Shown: positions 23,110 to 36,194, counted from the first letter of the stretch. The stretch: DNA of 64,000 bases from Tethya wilhelma (GCA_964030475.1 CAXIPT010000032.1:34043-98042), one strand, 5' to 3'. Notes: generated from the letters alone by a model not told the origin. A program made the numbers and translations.

Positions 23110-24330
23110 ATCAATACGCTTATCTCCATATTTAGACAAAAGTGATATTAGCAAGCCAGACTGCTTACCACCATTCAAAGCGGAAAGAGTAGCCTCATAC
23201 CTGATGAACAATTGACCATCAATGACCACAGTCCCATAACCTATGACAAGAAATATGCCAGCATGCTAACTTCAGCAAGTGTCAAATGTAGTCTGATAGA
23301 GTATGTATTAAAAAAAATTGTGGATAAATGTACGGAAGAAAGTGTTCAGACTTTGTTATTGACTCACCACATCAACCAGGTGTGTACAAAATACAAAGTA
23401 ACATGGTTCACATAACACCAAACAACAAGGCCTTATGGCATCACAGTATCTGCACACAAAAGAGAAACATCTTTGTTGTGTCGAGTGATACAGATGTTTG
23501 GGTTTATAGGATCAAGTTATACCTCAATTGCAAACTAAACTGGTGCAATGAGCAACAAGCAACAAAAGTATGTAACCCTTGACTGCAATTTATACTGCAA
23601 CTGAATGAGCACTATACCCAAAGAAAAAATTTTAGTTACATTCATAGAAAATTTAGAGTACATAATATTACGTTGTGGTGGTATAGATTTGTGGACATTG
23701 GCCACAATTCTATTGAAGACAGCTGGATCAAGCTTGCACCACAAGTTTTTTTCAAATTAAATACAATTGCATATGTTCATGATGGTGTTAAGGATTCACC
23801 TAAAGCATACCCATTTGCAGACATATTAAGATGTGCAGAAATAACAGACTTGAATCAATGGCATGATTTCATCAGAAAAGTGACATTTCACTTGAGTAAA
23901 GTCGATAAAAATTATGAAACTAAAGTGACTCAGGTGTGTTAAGGCCTGGGTCCACTACAGTTTTCTAATTAAATATGCATATTTAAAATTTAAAGAAAAC
24001 TATTTAAAATTATAAGTTCATACTTGGAGAGCAGTTATAAAGAATCTTGAATATATGTATCAAGTCAGGAGGTCACATGACTTATAGTTTTCGCAAAATT
24101 AGCTTCCAAACATTACCAGAAATGCATGGAAATCAAAATTTCATTAACTAAAAATGACTGACTAAAAATGTTGACTATTGTGAATGATACTAGAAAATCT
24201 TTCTTTTTTTCACACAGGTAGTCTAGATCACAAACTGAAGTACGTCTGGACGGAAAAAGATGGATCAAGACTTTACTTTCCTAAATTTATCCAGTTAGAC
24301 TTGAGCGCCAGTGATTTACTAGTTTCATAA
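23110..24330 (+). pseudogene. Unrecognised multi-frame relic with an SSDTDV motif
   Basis: Coding-like blocks on the plus strand include ITYDKKYASMLTSASVKCSL, CTEESVQTLL, IQSNMVHITPNNKALWHHS, NIFVVSSDTDVWVY, DIGHNSIEDSWIKLAPQVFF, KAYPFADILRCAEITDLNQW and, after a likely intron, LDHKLKYVWTEKDGSRLYFP. The SSDTDVWVY pattern (hydrophobic strand, then acidic DTD) recalls PIN/FEN-like nuclease cores, but this is only a resemblance. Frames shift between blocks and no start was found. Confidence 0.45.
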
Positions 24331-24800
24331 AAGACTGTAATACCACTAGGTTCATCAGTATTGTATTGTATTCTTTAATGTCAAATTTAATTTTCCTGCA
24401 AACGCTCGTATTATTTTTTGCGACTGGTTTATTTAATTGTCTACATCTATGACGCTTACTTACGATCTGTGCTGCCAGCATAATAGAGCTGCGTGCGATG
24501 ACGATAAGCTGTTCCATAAATAGGATGATTTTTTTTAAAAAGTCACAAAATTTAACTCCAAATATTCTAAGTTCAATCATGAACAAACGTTTTCGTGGGA
24601 AATTCGTACCACTGTGGTGAACAGTGTAGTAAACAAAACTACCTGTTGCTGAATAAGTTTAATATTGATGATTCTTATGTAGCTGTGACATGACAGTGCC
24701 AGCAACAGATCCCGCCAAAACATAGATCTCGAGATATATTGTCTGCTAATTCAGGCTAAAATTTCATTCATTCAAAGTGCATGAGCTTGTGCAGTCTTAG
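24331..24800. other. No gene seen
   Basis: AT-rich spacer between two coding relics. Short opposite-strand frames here lack support. Confidence 0.4.
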
Positions 24801-24879
24801 AGAAATCAAGTGAAAGTTATGTCAGAGCTGTTCTCACAGTCTGATCTTAATAGAGAGTGCAGTTCTAGGTACTAAACAA

Positions 24880-26018
24880 CTGGGTAAAAGTGTGCTGTAT
24901 AAAAAGAAGCCAGTTTGCTCCTTGCGTGTACCAAACAGACTACTGTTCAATTGGAGTAAGCAATCAGCTGGAACAACAAACATCTCACTCTTGAATGAAA
25001 GCATTACGGCTGGAGTGCTCTGTGTAAATCCTAACTGTGAACGCATTGAAAATAGACTTCGCATCAAGTCTTGCAATGTAAAATCACAAGCTTCTAAACT
25101 CAGAGGCCGGGCTTATCAAAGTTTTCTCTCTAAAGACAGTGTATTCATGGTAAATGAAGGAGAAACACTCTCATCATTAGCATTAATGAAAGAAAAGGAT
25201 CTCTTGCATGAAGATGTAGAAAGATGGAGAGAAAAAATTTAAGAGGCAAATACGCAGTTGAAGAAGGATATTACCTTACAAAGGCTGCAAAAGCAAGTAT
25301 TACAGGCAAAGCATGCTCATAAAAAGAAAATGTATTAGAAAATGCTCAGGCCTTGTTTAAGAACAAGGGAGGAAATTCCATGATGTTGGCAGCAAGCAGA
25401 AGAAGCGTTTGTTGCAGAAGTTTGCATCTGTCACAGACCAAGCACTATCGTTTGATGAGTCATTTGGATTGTTGCCACAAGCTCTCACAGTGAAGATGCA
25501 GGATGATAACCAACCAATCATTTCTTTGTCACTCCATGGACAGAGCGAAACGACAGCCATTGTCCAGTCTCCACCCAATATCGACCATGATAAATTACGG
25601 CAAACACTTTTTCTTCTGGAAAAGTTTGGAGTCAGTGACGAGTTCTATCATAAGTTTAGCATGACATATCCATCTCTTTTGCGATCATATCGGGTGAAAC
25701 AACTCCAAAGTGGCATCCACAGCACATTAGAGATCATCCGAGTGAACAAGCCATGTGATGATGCATACAGAGCTTTTAAGCCTACTCTTGGAGGCTATAT
25801 CACGAGAAGTAAACAGCATATCAATGTATTACTATTGTCATGTGCATGCTGTCTGTATTACACAGAAACGTCAGAACTCACAGCTTTTTCCCAATGACAA
25901 GCCTATTCGTATAAAGATTAGTGGTGATGGCGTCAAATTCTCCAAGACTTCAAGCTTCATTCTGTTATCATTTTCATTTCCCGCTTGCAAGAATGTACTA
26001 TCAGGTTCAGGTAAGTGA
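24880..26018 (+). pseudogene. Unrecognised coding relic with a SGDG-type motif
   Basis: Successive frames read NESITAGVLCVNPNCERIE, VKSQASKLRGRAYQSFLS and a Lys/Glu-rich coiled-coil-like part. They continue as FASVTDQALSFDESFGLLPQ, FGVSDEFYHKFSMTYPSLLR, TLGGYITR and finally IRIKISGDGVKFSKTSSFIL. A Cys pair follows the start. The IKISGDG...SSFILLSF block resembles the first acidic strand of an RNase H-like fold, as in some transposases, which is inference. At least two stops or shifts lie near 25240 and 25340, another near 25840, and the 3' part is missing. I know no named family. Confidence 0.5.
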
Positions 26019-27349
26019 TTACAACAAAATTGATGTATTGATTAGTGGCTAGCATTTATGATAGAAATAATAATCAAAACAATTAGTACTAATGACAATA
26101 TCACAATCAATGCCATCAATTCAAAATGAAGTACAGTTTTTCCAAAACTCTTGTTCTTTCTTCTTGAAAGATGATTGCTTTAAATACACAGAAAACAGTA
26201 TAGTAAGTGCATTGTATTATATACAACCCAACCTGTGAAGTGACTTACTTGAGTACAGCTGGTGTAATTTGTAGACTGCGGATGTCAGTTGTAGTTGTAG
26301 TTGCAGTCAGTGCCTCAGCCGCAGGAGAAGCTGCAACAGTTCGAACTCCACGTGTATGTACACTTGTCATCATGGCCAAGTTTGACAGCTGCAGTTTGAG
26401 ACTCAGAGTCTCGAACATGAAAATTTGTATACTCTGTATCATGCCTACATAGTTATACAGTAAACAATAACAAAAATTTTCTTAGAATAGATTCTAGACA
26501 AGTATTTCAATCACTTACTGATTCAGAGCAGCTTGAGGAAGGTTTGATTTTACCGGTGATTCGGGTGGTGACAGTGTTGGCATTTCAATAACTTCATTTT
26601 CGATTACAGTTGGAAGAAGGCTTGCTATACTTAGTCTAGTATTGCAAAATCTAAGGAATGGCTATCTAGCCGGCAAATTATGACTCAGTACGATTTTTCA
26701 CACAATATTGGACACTCGGACTCCGTGAACTCTCCACTATAGTCTAATTTAGCCTCAGCCGAGCATTTGCCGCAAGCCTACTCAAGCAGAGAAATGCACG
26801 CATTTAGATCACTATCTTTGACCATGCACCAGTTCTGTGGGACTAAATTACACCAATATTGGTCTAAACGCTATTCAGTGATAACCATAAAGAGTCACCA
26901 CATGTTTGTTATCTGCACCTAGGCAACCACACATTTGCAGCTCTGAAAGGTAGCGAATTGTATGATGTGATGTCTTTCTTGGTGGTGATTACAAGGTTTG
27001 TACTAGACTCATTCGAAACCAGTACATATACGCAAACATGTGTATATAACATTTAGTGACCATTTTCGTGTAAAAACTAGCGACCGGAAGTTGTCTTCGA
27101 ACAAGTGACCGGAAATTAGACCATATCAAAACACTCTTTGAAAACTGCGGACCGCAGGCACATAAAAAAATTTCTAAAAAAACCAACGAATTACTCCTAA
27201 AATATTGTATGGGTGTATCTTGTGCATGCAATAGGATGGCTGTGTAGTAGTGATATGCATGAAAATATTGCAGGATGGCTAGCGGAGAGTGTGCTAGTGG
27301 TGACTTCGAAGCATATCCAACCAAGCATGTGTTAAGTGTGATTGACTTT

Positions 27350-27362
27350 TGACCTCTGACCT
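27350..27362. promoter_or_regulatory. DR1 nuclear-receptor-type motif
   Basis: TGACCTCTGACCT is a direct repeat of the AGGTCA half-site (reverse complement) with a 1-base spacer, the arrangement bound by RXR/HNF4-type receptors. Activity is unknown. Confidence 0.35.
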
Positions 27363-27740
27363 TTGATCCCTCTGCCACATAGGCGAGTTCAAAGTAAAAC
27401 TTGAATTTGACAGGGCTGTATAAAGTCCATTTTTCTTCCCTGGTGGAGAGGAGAGAGAGGCAGTGAGGTATGTGAGCTTGTAAGGTGTTTGTGTTTCTTG
27501 AATATTATGCTGAGTTTTTGACTGGGTGGGAGAAGTTTTCCTGTATACCTGTTATATATTTTGTGAGAAAATTTGGTTGTCAAAAGTGTGTGCATAGTAC
27601 AAAAAGCCTTCTACAGACTTGATGAGCAGTTTTTTCCTTTTTTCAACGTACTTTTTTTCGTTCATCTGTTGTTTTTCAAGCCGCCTGGTAGTTGTTCCCT
27701 GTGAGTGAGTGGCAATGGCAATTTAGAGAGCTACCAAATT

Positions 27741-27753
27741 TGACCTTTGACCC
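27741..27753. promoter_or_regulatory. DR1 nuclear-receptor-type motif
   Basis: TGACCTTTGACCC is close to the classic HNF4/RXR DR1 (reverse GGGTCAAAGGTCA). It is the second such site within 400 bp. Confidence 0.35.
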
Positions 27754-28249
27754 TTTTGAGGAATAATCAGCCATTTTGAGACCAAATCCTCTCGGCTTTG
27801 AGATAGTATCAAGAGTTCTGTAAGCCTATGAATATCATTACTGTTATATTTTGATCCTGCCCACTCAACCTTAACTCCAATTAATGCCCAAGGACTACCG
27901 TTGCAGTTTATCAAGTATAGTAATATTTTTTGACATTGGAGTGCAGTTGCTGGTAAATGCTACGGTTAATCTTGATACAAAACTTAGTACATTTTACTAA
28001 ATGTCTAAGCAGAATGTTATCTTCTGCACAGAATCCTGTAGAATCATGAATGCATCCCACTGGTACCCTCCTCTATTGTTTTGGACCAAGTTTTAGTTGC
28101 TTGATTCTTTAAGCTACATGATTTATTCCTGTTTCTTTTTGATGCTGTTGGACACTGTTCAGTGGAAAGTTGCATAATATTGAGTCAGTGACATTAAATT
28201 ATCCCTATAAAGAGCATACACCATAATGTTCTCTCACTAGTAATTATAA

Positions 28250-28528
28250 CACAAGTAAAAAAAAACATTGGAAATGTAATGAGACATAGGAATGGCCAAA
28301 TCGTAAAAAGAAAGCAAACAAGATGGAATGGCTGTTTGAGTGGGTGCAGAATTCTTTTTGTGTGGGCTGCATGTAGTATCCTCCCTCCATGTTAAGTCCC
28401 TCATGTTGTCCATAGGAATACTTCTTTACACACTCTAACAGCCATTCCATCTTGTTTGCTTTTTTTTTAAGATTTGGCGATTCCTGTCGCACTACTGCAT
28501 TTCCAACTTGTTTGTTCTCATTTTTTCA
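28250..28528. mobile_element. MITE family A copy
   Basis: Foldback copy with both arms. It starts ACAAGTAAAAAAAAACATTG and ends CATTTCCAACTTGTTTG. Confidence 0.8.
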
Positions 28529-29088
28529 TAATTCTATATATCATATTTGAACTCGAGTTTGTGTGTATATATATGGTAATACTTGTACACTATATATCAG
28601 CATGAATATTATAGCTTGTATAATCTACCAGTATGCTATCAGTAAAATGAAGCATATCTCAGCACTGGAGGCTGGAGTGTATCTAACAAAAATTTAGTCT
28701 ATTCGCATTCACTTGAGCCTTCAAAATTTCTTCATAACTTGGCCGTATATCTATGGATTGCGCTACCATTTGATTGCAAATTTCACGTAGATTCGTTTGG
28801 TGCTTTTTAAAAAGTGCTACCCCTTACCATTCGTAAGTTATGCGTATGCCCCATACATAAAGTACAGACATTCCATTAACCACAAATGCAGTAAAGCTGT
28901 ACTTAAGAAACTTCCTGCACTCAAGTGAACGCGAATAGACTTTAGCTTTACTTATCTTCTTATAATGACAACTACATAATTAAGTGTAACAAAGTAGTCT
29001 ATTTACCTCCTAAATATTGAAGAAAAAAAGATGACAGAGAGCTCAGCCCAACCAGAAATTATCAGGGAAAGCAGGCAGCATATTCAGA

Positions 29089-29528
29089 TTCCAAATAACG
29101 CACACTTATATCTGGAAAAGGGTCGTCAATTTGAAATTTTCTAAGTAGCTAATGAATTATGCATGAGCATAGAAATCAATGGCTGCCATACAGAGAAGGC
29201 GCTTTCCGCCTTGTATCTACAGGATACCAAAAGCACGTGAAGACAGAGATACCAAGTTTATTTGTTCAAGAATCAGCTTCTGAGAGTGAACAGTCTTTAA
29301 GAAAAGTTGAGCCATGATAGAAGAAGAAGAAGAAGAAGTTAGGCATATTTTAGTTCGGTACTTTTGCAATGGTTTTAGGCTAAGTTTTTAGACTTGTTAG
29401 AAAAAGAATGAGCTAAGTAGTAGCTTGAGAAGCCTTATAATGGCAAGCACTCAGTTTTTGCAGAGTTATTCGCGTGAACATTTGTATTGCCCTATTGGGC
29501 CATCTGTGCCATTCACTGTACTGGGAAT
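29089..29528 (+). repeat. Repeat B copy
   Basis: Starts TTCCAAATAACGCACACTT and ends GTACTGGGAAT, with the GAAGAAGAAGAAG run near 29320. Confidence 0.8.
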
Positions 29529-29938
29529 AAGATATCCCATGCATGAACAGAAACATAGCAATATCACGGTAAATTCATTGAAATGGTCATGAAACTACCA
29601 TGAAAACTTCTTATGGTATAACTAAAATAATCCTGTGAAATGATATCCTGATGCATTCCTCATGAAAATATGTGGAATGATAATCCCATGAAAATTATTC
29701 AACTCTATGAAAACACCATAAATTGTATCAATGCACAATTTCAATAAAGAACAAAAGGTGTATTAAAATTTATCATTCATAATTAGCATCATATTGTTAT
29801 ACATAATTAGGGGAGCTAGTATATATAGTCAACTATTATTATTGGCTTGCAATTTTGTTTGCCTTTAACTTACAGCACGTGCATATTAATAAATTATCAG
29901 AAACAAATTCCCAAAACTAGATACAAACAATTAAACTA

Positions 29939-30373
29939 ATTCCCAGTACGGTAGTACTGGTGCATAATAATGGCAGAGATGGAATAATCACGAGAAAAAA
30001 TCTGCAAAAACTAAGTGCTTGGCACTAAAAGGCTTGTTACGCTACAATTAGCTCTTTATCTTTCTAATGAGCCCTTAAACTTGGCCTAAAACCATTGCTT
30101 AAGCATCAAGCTAAAATATGCCAAACCTCCAATTTTCTCCATCTTCTTCTTCAACTTTTCTCAGATTCACTTTTAGAAGCTGATTCTTGAACGAATTTGG
30201 TTTCTTTGGGGACATTTGCTTTTGCCATCGGTTTTTTGTATCTCTCATTAAGTCGCTAGATACAAGGCAAAAAGCGCCTTCTCCATAATTATGGAAGCCA
30301 TTAATTTCTAAATCATGTATATTCATTAGCCAGCTAGCCTAACAACCCTTTCCATATTTAAGTGATGTTATTT
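29939..30373 (-). repeat. Repeat B copy, inverted
   Basis: Starts TTCCCAGTACGGTAGTACTG and ends in AAGTGATGTTATTTGAAATC-like sequence. With the copy at 29089-29528 it forms a head-to-head pair separated by 0.4 kb. Confidence 0.8.
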
Positions 30374-30587
30374 GAAATCTACTGTAGCCCCAAGTTCTGT
30401 TGTTCTCTGTGTTCAGTTCTTCAGTAAGGAAGCTAACAAGAAACAACTATAATGGACATAAATCACATTTAGCCTTGAGTTTCAGCTGTCTGAAAGGCAC
30501 GAGCGTGCTGTTGGCAAGTTCCCTGCTCAGGCTAAAGACTAAATTCCTTTAATATAGTAAACAATTATTCAAAAAATAAAACAAACA

Positions 30588-30784
30588 AGTACAAAAAAAA
30601 ACATTAAAAAAGTAATGCAAACATAGGAATGGCCAAATCATAAAAAGGTGAACAAACAAAATAGGAATGGTTGTCAGATTGAGTGAGTTCATTCCAGTAG
30701 GGATATGAACATAAGGTGCTGACAACCATTTCTGCTCACTTTTTAATGATTGGGCCATTAGCATTACATTTCTAACGTTTTTGT
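30588..30784. mobile_element. MITE family A copy, interrupted at its right end
   Basis: Both arms are visible (AATGGCCAAATCATAAAAAG and GATTGGGCCATTAGC). The right end (CATTTCTAACGTTTTTGT) runs directly into the 1.2-kb TIR element. Confidence 0.7.
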
Positions 30785-31984
30785 AAGGGTGGTCGGACAT
30801 AGCAACAAACGAATATCGCACGAAGAGCAGGCAGTAAGAATTGCATCATAATTTTGTAGTTTAACATCACCACAAACCTCAACCGGAAGTATAGACTGAT
30901 TGCGCATGAAGATTATGTGCGGGATCTTACAACTAGCAACTGGCTACTTTTTTGTTGCTTTTTTTACAAAACAAGCCCTCATCAAAGAGAAAGACGTCCT
31001 CAAAAGAGGCTGACACCAGGAGGCAACTATTCAAGATGCCAACAGAAAAGGTTTAACAGTACTACTATACACATCAATAATCAGTATTAGCTAAGTATCA
31101 AATTGAGTGGATTGTATTCGATATTCCAGAAGTATAAGTATTATATCAATGCCAGAAAATAAAGTGTCTATGAACTGGCTGGCTTTCAGGGGGACAGTCA
31201 AGATGGCTCTGATACAGCAACAGCTGAGCTGGTTTCCTAAGACTAAACAGATGAACACATGGATGCTAAACCCAACTTGAAACTCAATGACGACTAAGGA
31301 ACTGGGCTGTTGAGGAAACAAAGTACAGTCTGAACAGGGGTGAATTTCCACCAATATAGATTCACAAGGTAACAAGTACGATGTTGTGACTCCCATTATA
31401 AAATCTATAAAAAAGAAAAAAAAAACAAACAGACTTGTGATCAACAAAAAAACAGTATTTTAATTTGCTTACAAGATTGAGTGTATCTGTAGAATCTCTG
31501 CTACCTTGTGAAAAGTTCTCAGCAAAAGTGCTCTGCGCAGACAATCCATTTCAAAGGAGCAGCTTCTTTGATGTACCGCTTTTTGTCTCTTTGCAATCAC
31601 TGCAAGAGTGCCAAATTTAGAACACAAACTGCCTGACGTCAGCTCTTTAGAAGTACATATTCTTTTTCCATTTATTCATTCCTGGTTGGTTAGATCAGTG
31701 GGTGTGCCAAAAAAAATCGAACAAAGACAGTGGCGAAAAACGATATGTAGAAGTGTTTAGCAGCTAAAAATAAGTAGGTATACCTGCTTCTTCGATTGTT
31801 CTACTTTGTGTTGAAATAGATGCAAAAAAATTGGAAGTCAGTGAAAAAGCTGCTATTCACAAAAAATTTTTCTAGATATGCATTAGTGCTACCTGTTTGT
31901 GTAAAAATCTGGACAGAAAAGATAATATTTTGTGTCTTTTGCAAGTTGGAAATTTCCCTAGCGTGAGGATGTCTGACCACCCTT
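30785..31984. mobile_element. 1.2-kb TIR element nested at the end of a MITE
   Basis: The left terminus AAGGGTGGTCGGACAT and the right terminus ATGTCTGACCACCCTT are reverse complements with one mismatch. No ORF with a recognisable transposase is inside, so it is non-autonomous. No clear target duplication is seen. Confidence 0.65.
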
Positions 31985-34024
31985 AACATTGGATTATCAT
32001 GTACTACCTTTCTGGAATTCTTTCCTGACTGGATCTAAACAATTATACAGTTTAATTGGATGACAATGAGTAAAATTTACAATAAGGATAACAAAACCTT
32101 AGGGGTCTCAGTGAGTTTTACATTGTGCTTATGTGTGCACGAGATTAACTCGGATAGGATTCTAGTTTGAGTTCGGGACTTGGTATGCAAGTTCACCATG
32201 CCAGAATGTAATGGCTAATGCTTAATTAGGTTCAAAACCATGGGCTTTAATGGCTTCTCTAAGGGTGCTGGCACATACACCCACGCAATTTTTTGCTAGG
32301 GGGTATGTGTATCTCAGAAACTATAAGAGATATAGCGATGCAATAAACTATACTATGAATTGCCCATGCACACAAGTGTACAGAAGAAAAAAAAGTGTCA
32401 ACTATGAAGCGTGCAAGTTTTACAAGCGACACAAAATACAAGCTAAAAGTTGATTAAACTGATCATGCATTTGGTTTTGCAAGCTCAAATCTTGTTTGCA
32501 GGTACAACACTAGCAGGCAAACACAGCTTAGCTTTGTTTTTCAAATCGCCATGCTTGCAAGTTAGATTTTTCAAACATGACATCATTGTTTATATAGTTC
32601 TTGCCTAGTAATTGGAAAAAACTATGCTAAGCCCTCTAAAGGAGAGGTCAAGGAGTACAGAGTTCAAATTTGGTTCAATTCTAGCAAACGATGCGTGAGT
32701 TGAACAAAAAAAAACACTCAAAAAGTGCCAAAAGCCCAAAATTTCTTCTTGACAGCTGTTGTAGAAGGAGCCTAGAGCTAGCACCAGAGAATGGTAAAAG
32801 AACTGTGCACTGTTAGTAACTTTTGATTAGTAAGAGTTTTAGTACATGCGAATATTTTTTGCATAATTAATGTGTTGCTATGTGCGAGCACCCTTAACCA
32901 ATTTTTGGGTTCATACCACAGATGGCACACAAGACCACATGGTCAGCACTACGCAAAGCCCATGGAATATCAAAAAGCATTTTGTATGATTTATACTGAT
33001 GGAAAGATTGATGCAGCTAGCAGATGTGGTCCAGATACCATCTTAACCACTGTAAAAGACCAAGATTGTACAGTACATTGAGCACATGAGTAAGATTGGT
33101 TATGGAAAACACTGTTCAAATGAAAGACAAGCATTCATTCAAGGATAAGTTGGTGATCTTTGTTCTTAAAAAGACATCACAATACTTTCTCTACGTGCTC
33201 CTGAACACCTTACTCTGTCACAAGTTACAGAGGAAGCTTCATATAATTGGTATGTAATGTGTTTTCATGAGCTAACGGACTGCTTTTGGAATGCTGAAGA
33301 ATCTGGCTTTATTCTCTGTCCAAAAAAGTTTTATGGCATGACAGTAGATTCGAAAGAGCTCATCACAACCTTTGTTGCATCCAGAGATACAATTCCTCTT
33401 ATATCTGGTGTAAGGTTCAAGAGTAATCCTATGGAAGGATCAGTTTGCTGTAGAAAATGCATACTTTGGGTGATTCAATCAGTCAAAGGTCAATTCTAAT
33501 GCTAGAAGAAGCTATAGCTTCGAGTTTTCTGGATATTCAAGGTCAAGTACTCTTGGTTAATACCAAATTTACATGTTTTGGCCCAACTGGAAATAAGTAG
33601 CAAGCATTTCAAAATAGGAATTATAGCTAATTTTGGGCAAATTAATACTGAGCCTGGTGAGGCCTTAGCACTTGGTGTAATGTGAGGTTTGATGATAGCA
33701 GGTGGTGTAAGTAAAATCACTATACAGGCTGTTTGTGTTAGAACAAGAGCTAAACTACATATTTATGATCACATGCCAAGTGTGCTACTATCAGGTAGGC
33801 TAAAAATTTTTTTGCATGTTGTATCATTCTAAGAAGTCTGTATAGTTATAAATTATACTATTTTATTTATGAACTCTCTTACACAAGACCTGATTTTTTT
33901 TTGTGCGACTTTGAATTTTGTCCATGCAGACTTGGATATACTCTTCTGCATTGCTGGCTATCTATCTTCGAGACTTCATGCAATGTTCTCACTTTGAGTA
34001 GTTTACAAAAGTGCATGGTATATT
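31985..34024. other. No recognisable gene; short open stretches on plus strand
   Basis: Two open frames (32872-33081 and 33257-33499, the latter with ILCPKKFYGMTVDSKELITT) look protein-like but have no start context, no splice partner and no family I recognise. They may be remnants of one gene. Confidence 0.35.
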
Positions 34025-34375
34025 ACAATATAGTATGCAAAATATGAGGAAATGGCTACATGTATAATGATATTCATAAATGTCACATTTTATGACAGCT
34101 GTGTATAATATGCATTTAAGTTCGATAAAATTGAGGGCTTTCCATAAACTAGCTGTTGTCTCCCACCTGGCTCATACATATCATCATATTCAACTGCTTG
34201 AGGTTAGTTTCTTCTTAGGAGAAACCTTGCAAAAGAAAAGATATTGGCAAATCCAATCATCCCTCTCACAAACTCTGTTCACTTGAGCAATAGAAATTTA
34301 ATTTAAAATTGCCTAACTGATTTTACAGCATGCAAAAAAAATTACTATATGACTATATAGTGTTCTATAAGCAAT
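34025..34375 (+). repeat. Repeat R, copy 1
   Basis: Direct copy of 49336-49676. Shared anchors are ATGAGGAAATGGCTACATG, TTTTATGACAGCTGTG, GATATTGGCAAATCCAATC and TGATTTTACAGCATGC. Confidence 0.75.
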
Positions 34376-34486
34376 CTGATCAGTCTATTCTCCCATATTG
34401 CACAGATGGTTATTGCATACTTTTTAATTATCACTACAAGATCTATTACGTATGCAGATACTTTTTAGCAATATGTATATATAGCT

Positions 34487-34904
34487 GCAGTACGGTACAC
34501 AGGAATGGCATGGATGGCCCTTTAGCGCAAAACAAATATTTACGCGAATAATTCTGCAAAAACTGAGTGCAAAGGCTTCTAAAGCTACTATTTAGCTCTT
34601 TCTCTTTCAAAAACATGGCCTAAAACATCACTAAAGTGACAAATACAAACATGCCAAACCTCCAATTTTCTCCATCTTCTTTTTCCAACTTTTTTCAGAG
34701 ACTATTCACTTTTAAAAGCTGATTCTAGAACTTGGTAAAGTCGTTTTTGCCATCGGTTTTTAGCGCCTCTCATTGAGTAGCTAGATACAAGGCGAAAAGT
34801 GCCTCCTCCATATGGCTGGGATTAATTTCTACACTCATGCATAGCTTCTAGAAAATTTGAATTGACGACCCTTTCCACACACAAAAGTGTGCATTATTTG
34901 GAAT
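34487..34904 (-). repeat. Repeat B copy, inverted
   Basis: Begins CAGTACGGTACACAGGAATG and ends GTGTGCATTATTTGGAATT. Confidence 0.8.
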
Positions 34905-34956
34905 TAAATGCACTGGAACTATTTTGTGATACCTGGTTGCTCTCCTCTATCATAAT

Positions 34957-36072
34957 CATACGTACGGTAGTACGTATAGTAGGAATGGGCCGACTGTTCC
35001 ATTGACACAATACAAAATGTTCATGCTTATAAACTTTCAGCTAAGCCTTCAAATGCATTTAATAGCCTCCCACAGACAATTAGCTTACTGTATTAACCAA
35101 GAAGACTGGTAGAAAGTTTCTAGAGCACTCCGGAGAGAACGCTTGTGAGAAGCCACATGAGTACAATTTTGTTCTCCTCATTCCTTCCAAACTGACTTAC
35201 TTGAACGCGATTTCCAGACAAACGAAAGGCATTGAGCCAACTTTGACGGTATAGTGGGACTTTATTTCATCCCTTTTCGACTCATTTGCTGGCGAAAACG
35301 CAGCAAACAAAATCTAGGCAGCTTTGAAACTCTCGATATAAAATACTGTACTATTTATTAAGCCATTTTGCAGAATTTGATGTAGGTAAACAGGGGCGTA
35401 GCCAGGATTTAGAGTAAGAGGGTGCTGTAATTGTGCGTGCGCAGCGCGTGGAAAATTTGGGGGTGCCACGCCCACTTTTGGGTCACGTGATCGATACCGT
35501 GACCTTTGAACTATTGCTGAAAGCCAATTGCTGAGCGCTTTCGATCAACCTAGCGTGAACTAAACGGTTCTGAAGTTTGTTTATCAAGAGCTTAGACATA
35601 AATGAGCTTGGAAAATAGCTTCTAACAAGAAACAAGTAAGAAAAAGTGATTCTAAAGGCTTGATTACTTATTGATAAATCCAATTATTAAATATTTTTGC
35701 GCTTCCGGTCAGCAGCGAAGGGGGTGCTTGAGCACCCAAAGCACCCCCCCTCCCTACGCCACTGGGTAAAGGTCGGTCGTCAATAGACCACGTGGTTTGC
35801 ATGCACATAATGCGCATGCGCATCTAATGTACACTTCTGCTTTTTTGTAGAGACTGACTAGTCTCTGCTGTGTGATTGTCTTCATGCAATTGAGCAACTT
35901 GGTGTTTAAAAGTGAATGAACAAGTAGTAAAAATTTTATAAAAATGAAAAGTGTAGGAATGGGCAGTGCGGTAAAAAGCAATGAAAGAAGACAAGTCTCT
36001 GAATTTCGGCACATGACTACTTTTACCGCACTGCCCATTCCTACACTTCTCATTTTTAAAAAATTTTTACTA
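34957..36072. mobile_element. Foldback repeat D/E, copy 2
   Basis: Starts ATCATACGTACGGTAGTA like the copy at 14452. It ends with a compact foldback (GTGTAGGAATGGGCAGTGC mirrored at about 36025). It carries a hAT-type MITE insertion at 35391-35764. Confidence 0.7.
35391..35764. mobile_element. hAT-type MITE
   Basis: The termini CAGGGGCGTAGCCAGG and CCCTACGCCACTG are near-inverted and match the ends of the autonomous hAT at 59726-62914. Subterminal GGGGGTGCTTGAGCACCC is also shared with that element. GGTAAA flanks both sides, possibly part of a target duplication. Confidence 0.75.
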
Positions 36073-36194
36073 CTTGTATAATATAGAAAGACAAGTAAAT
36101 CTTATGATACAGCTCCTGCCTCCAAAGGACTGAGATGTGTGTTTCTACACAACTTGTGACTTCAAGTACCAGCTCAGCAGCCCGCAGTGAGTCT

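Larger units (their letters stand above)
26019..28249. other. Mostly non-coding; two possible minus-strand exons
   Basis: On the minus strand, 26640-26523 reads SLRLASLLPTVIENEVIEMP before a GTAAGTGA donor, and 26445-26245 stays open before a GTAAGTCA donor. They could be exons of a gene, but no partner or domain was found. The rest shows no frame. Two DR1-type hexamer repeats lie at 27350 and 27741. Confidence 0.35.

Noticed and set aside
33257..33499. Profilin-like protein
   Set aside because: A vague resemblance near KKFYGMTVDSKEL did not extend to the conserved N-terminal SWQ region or the rest of the fold.
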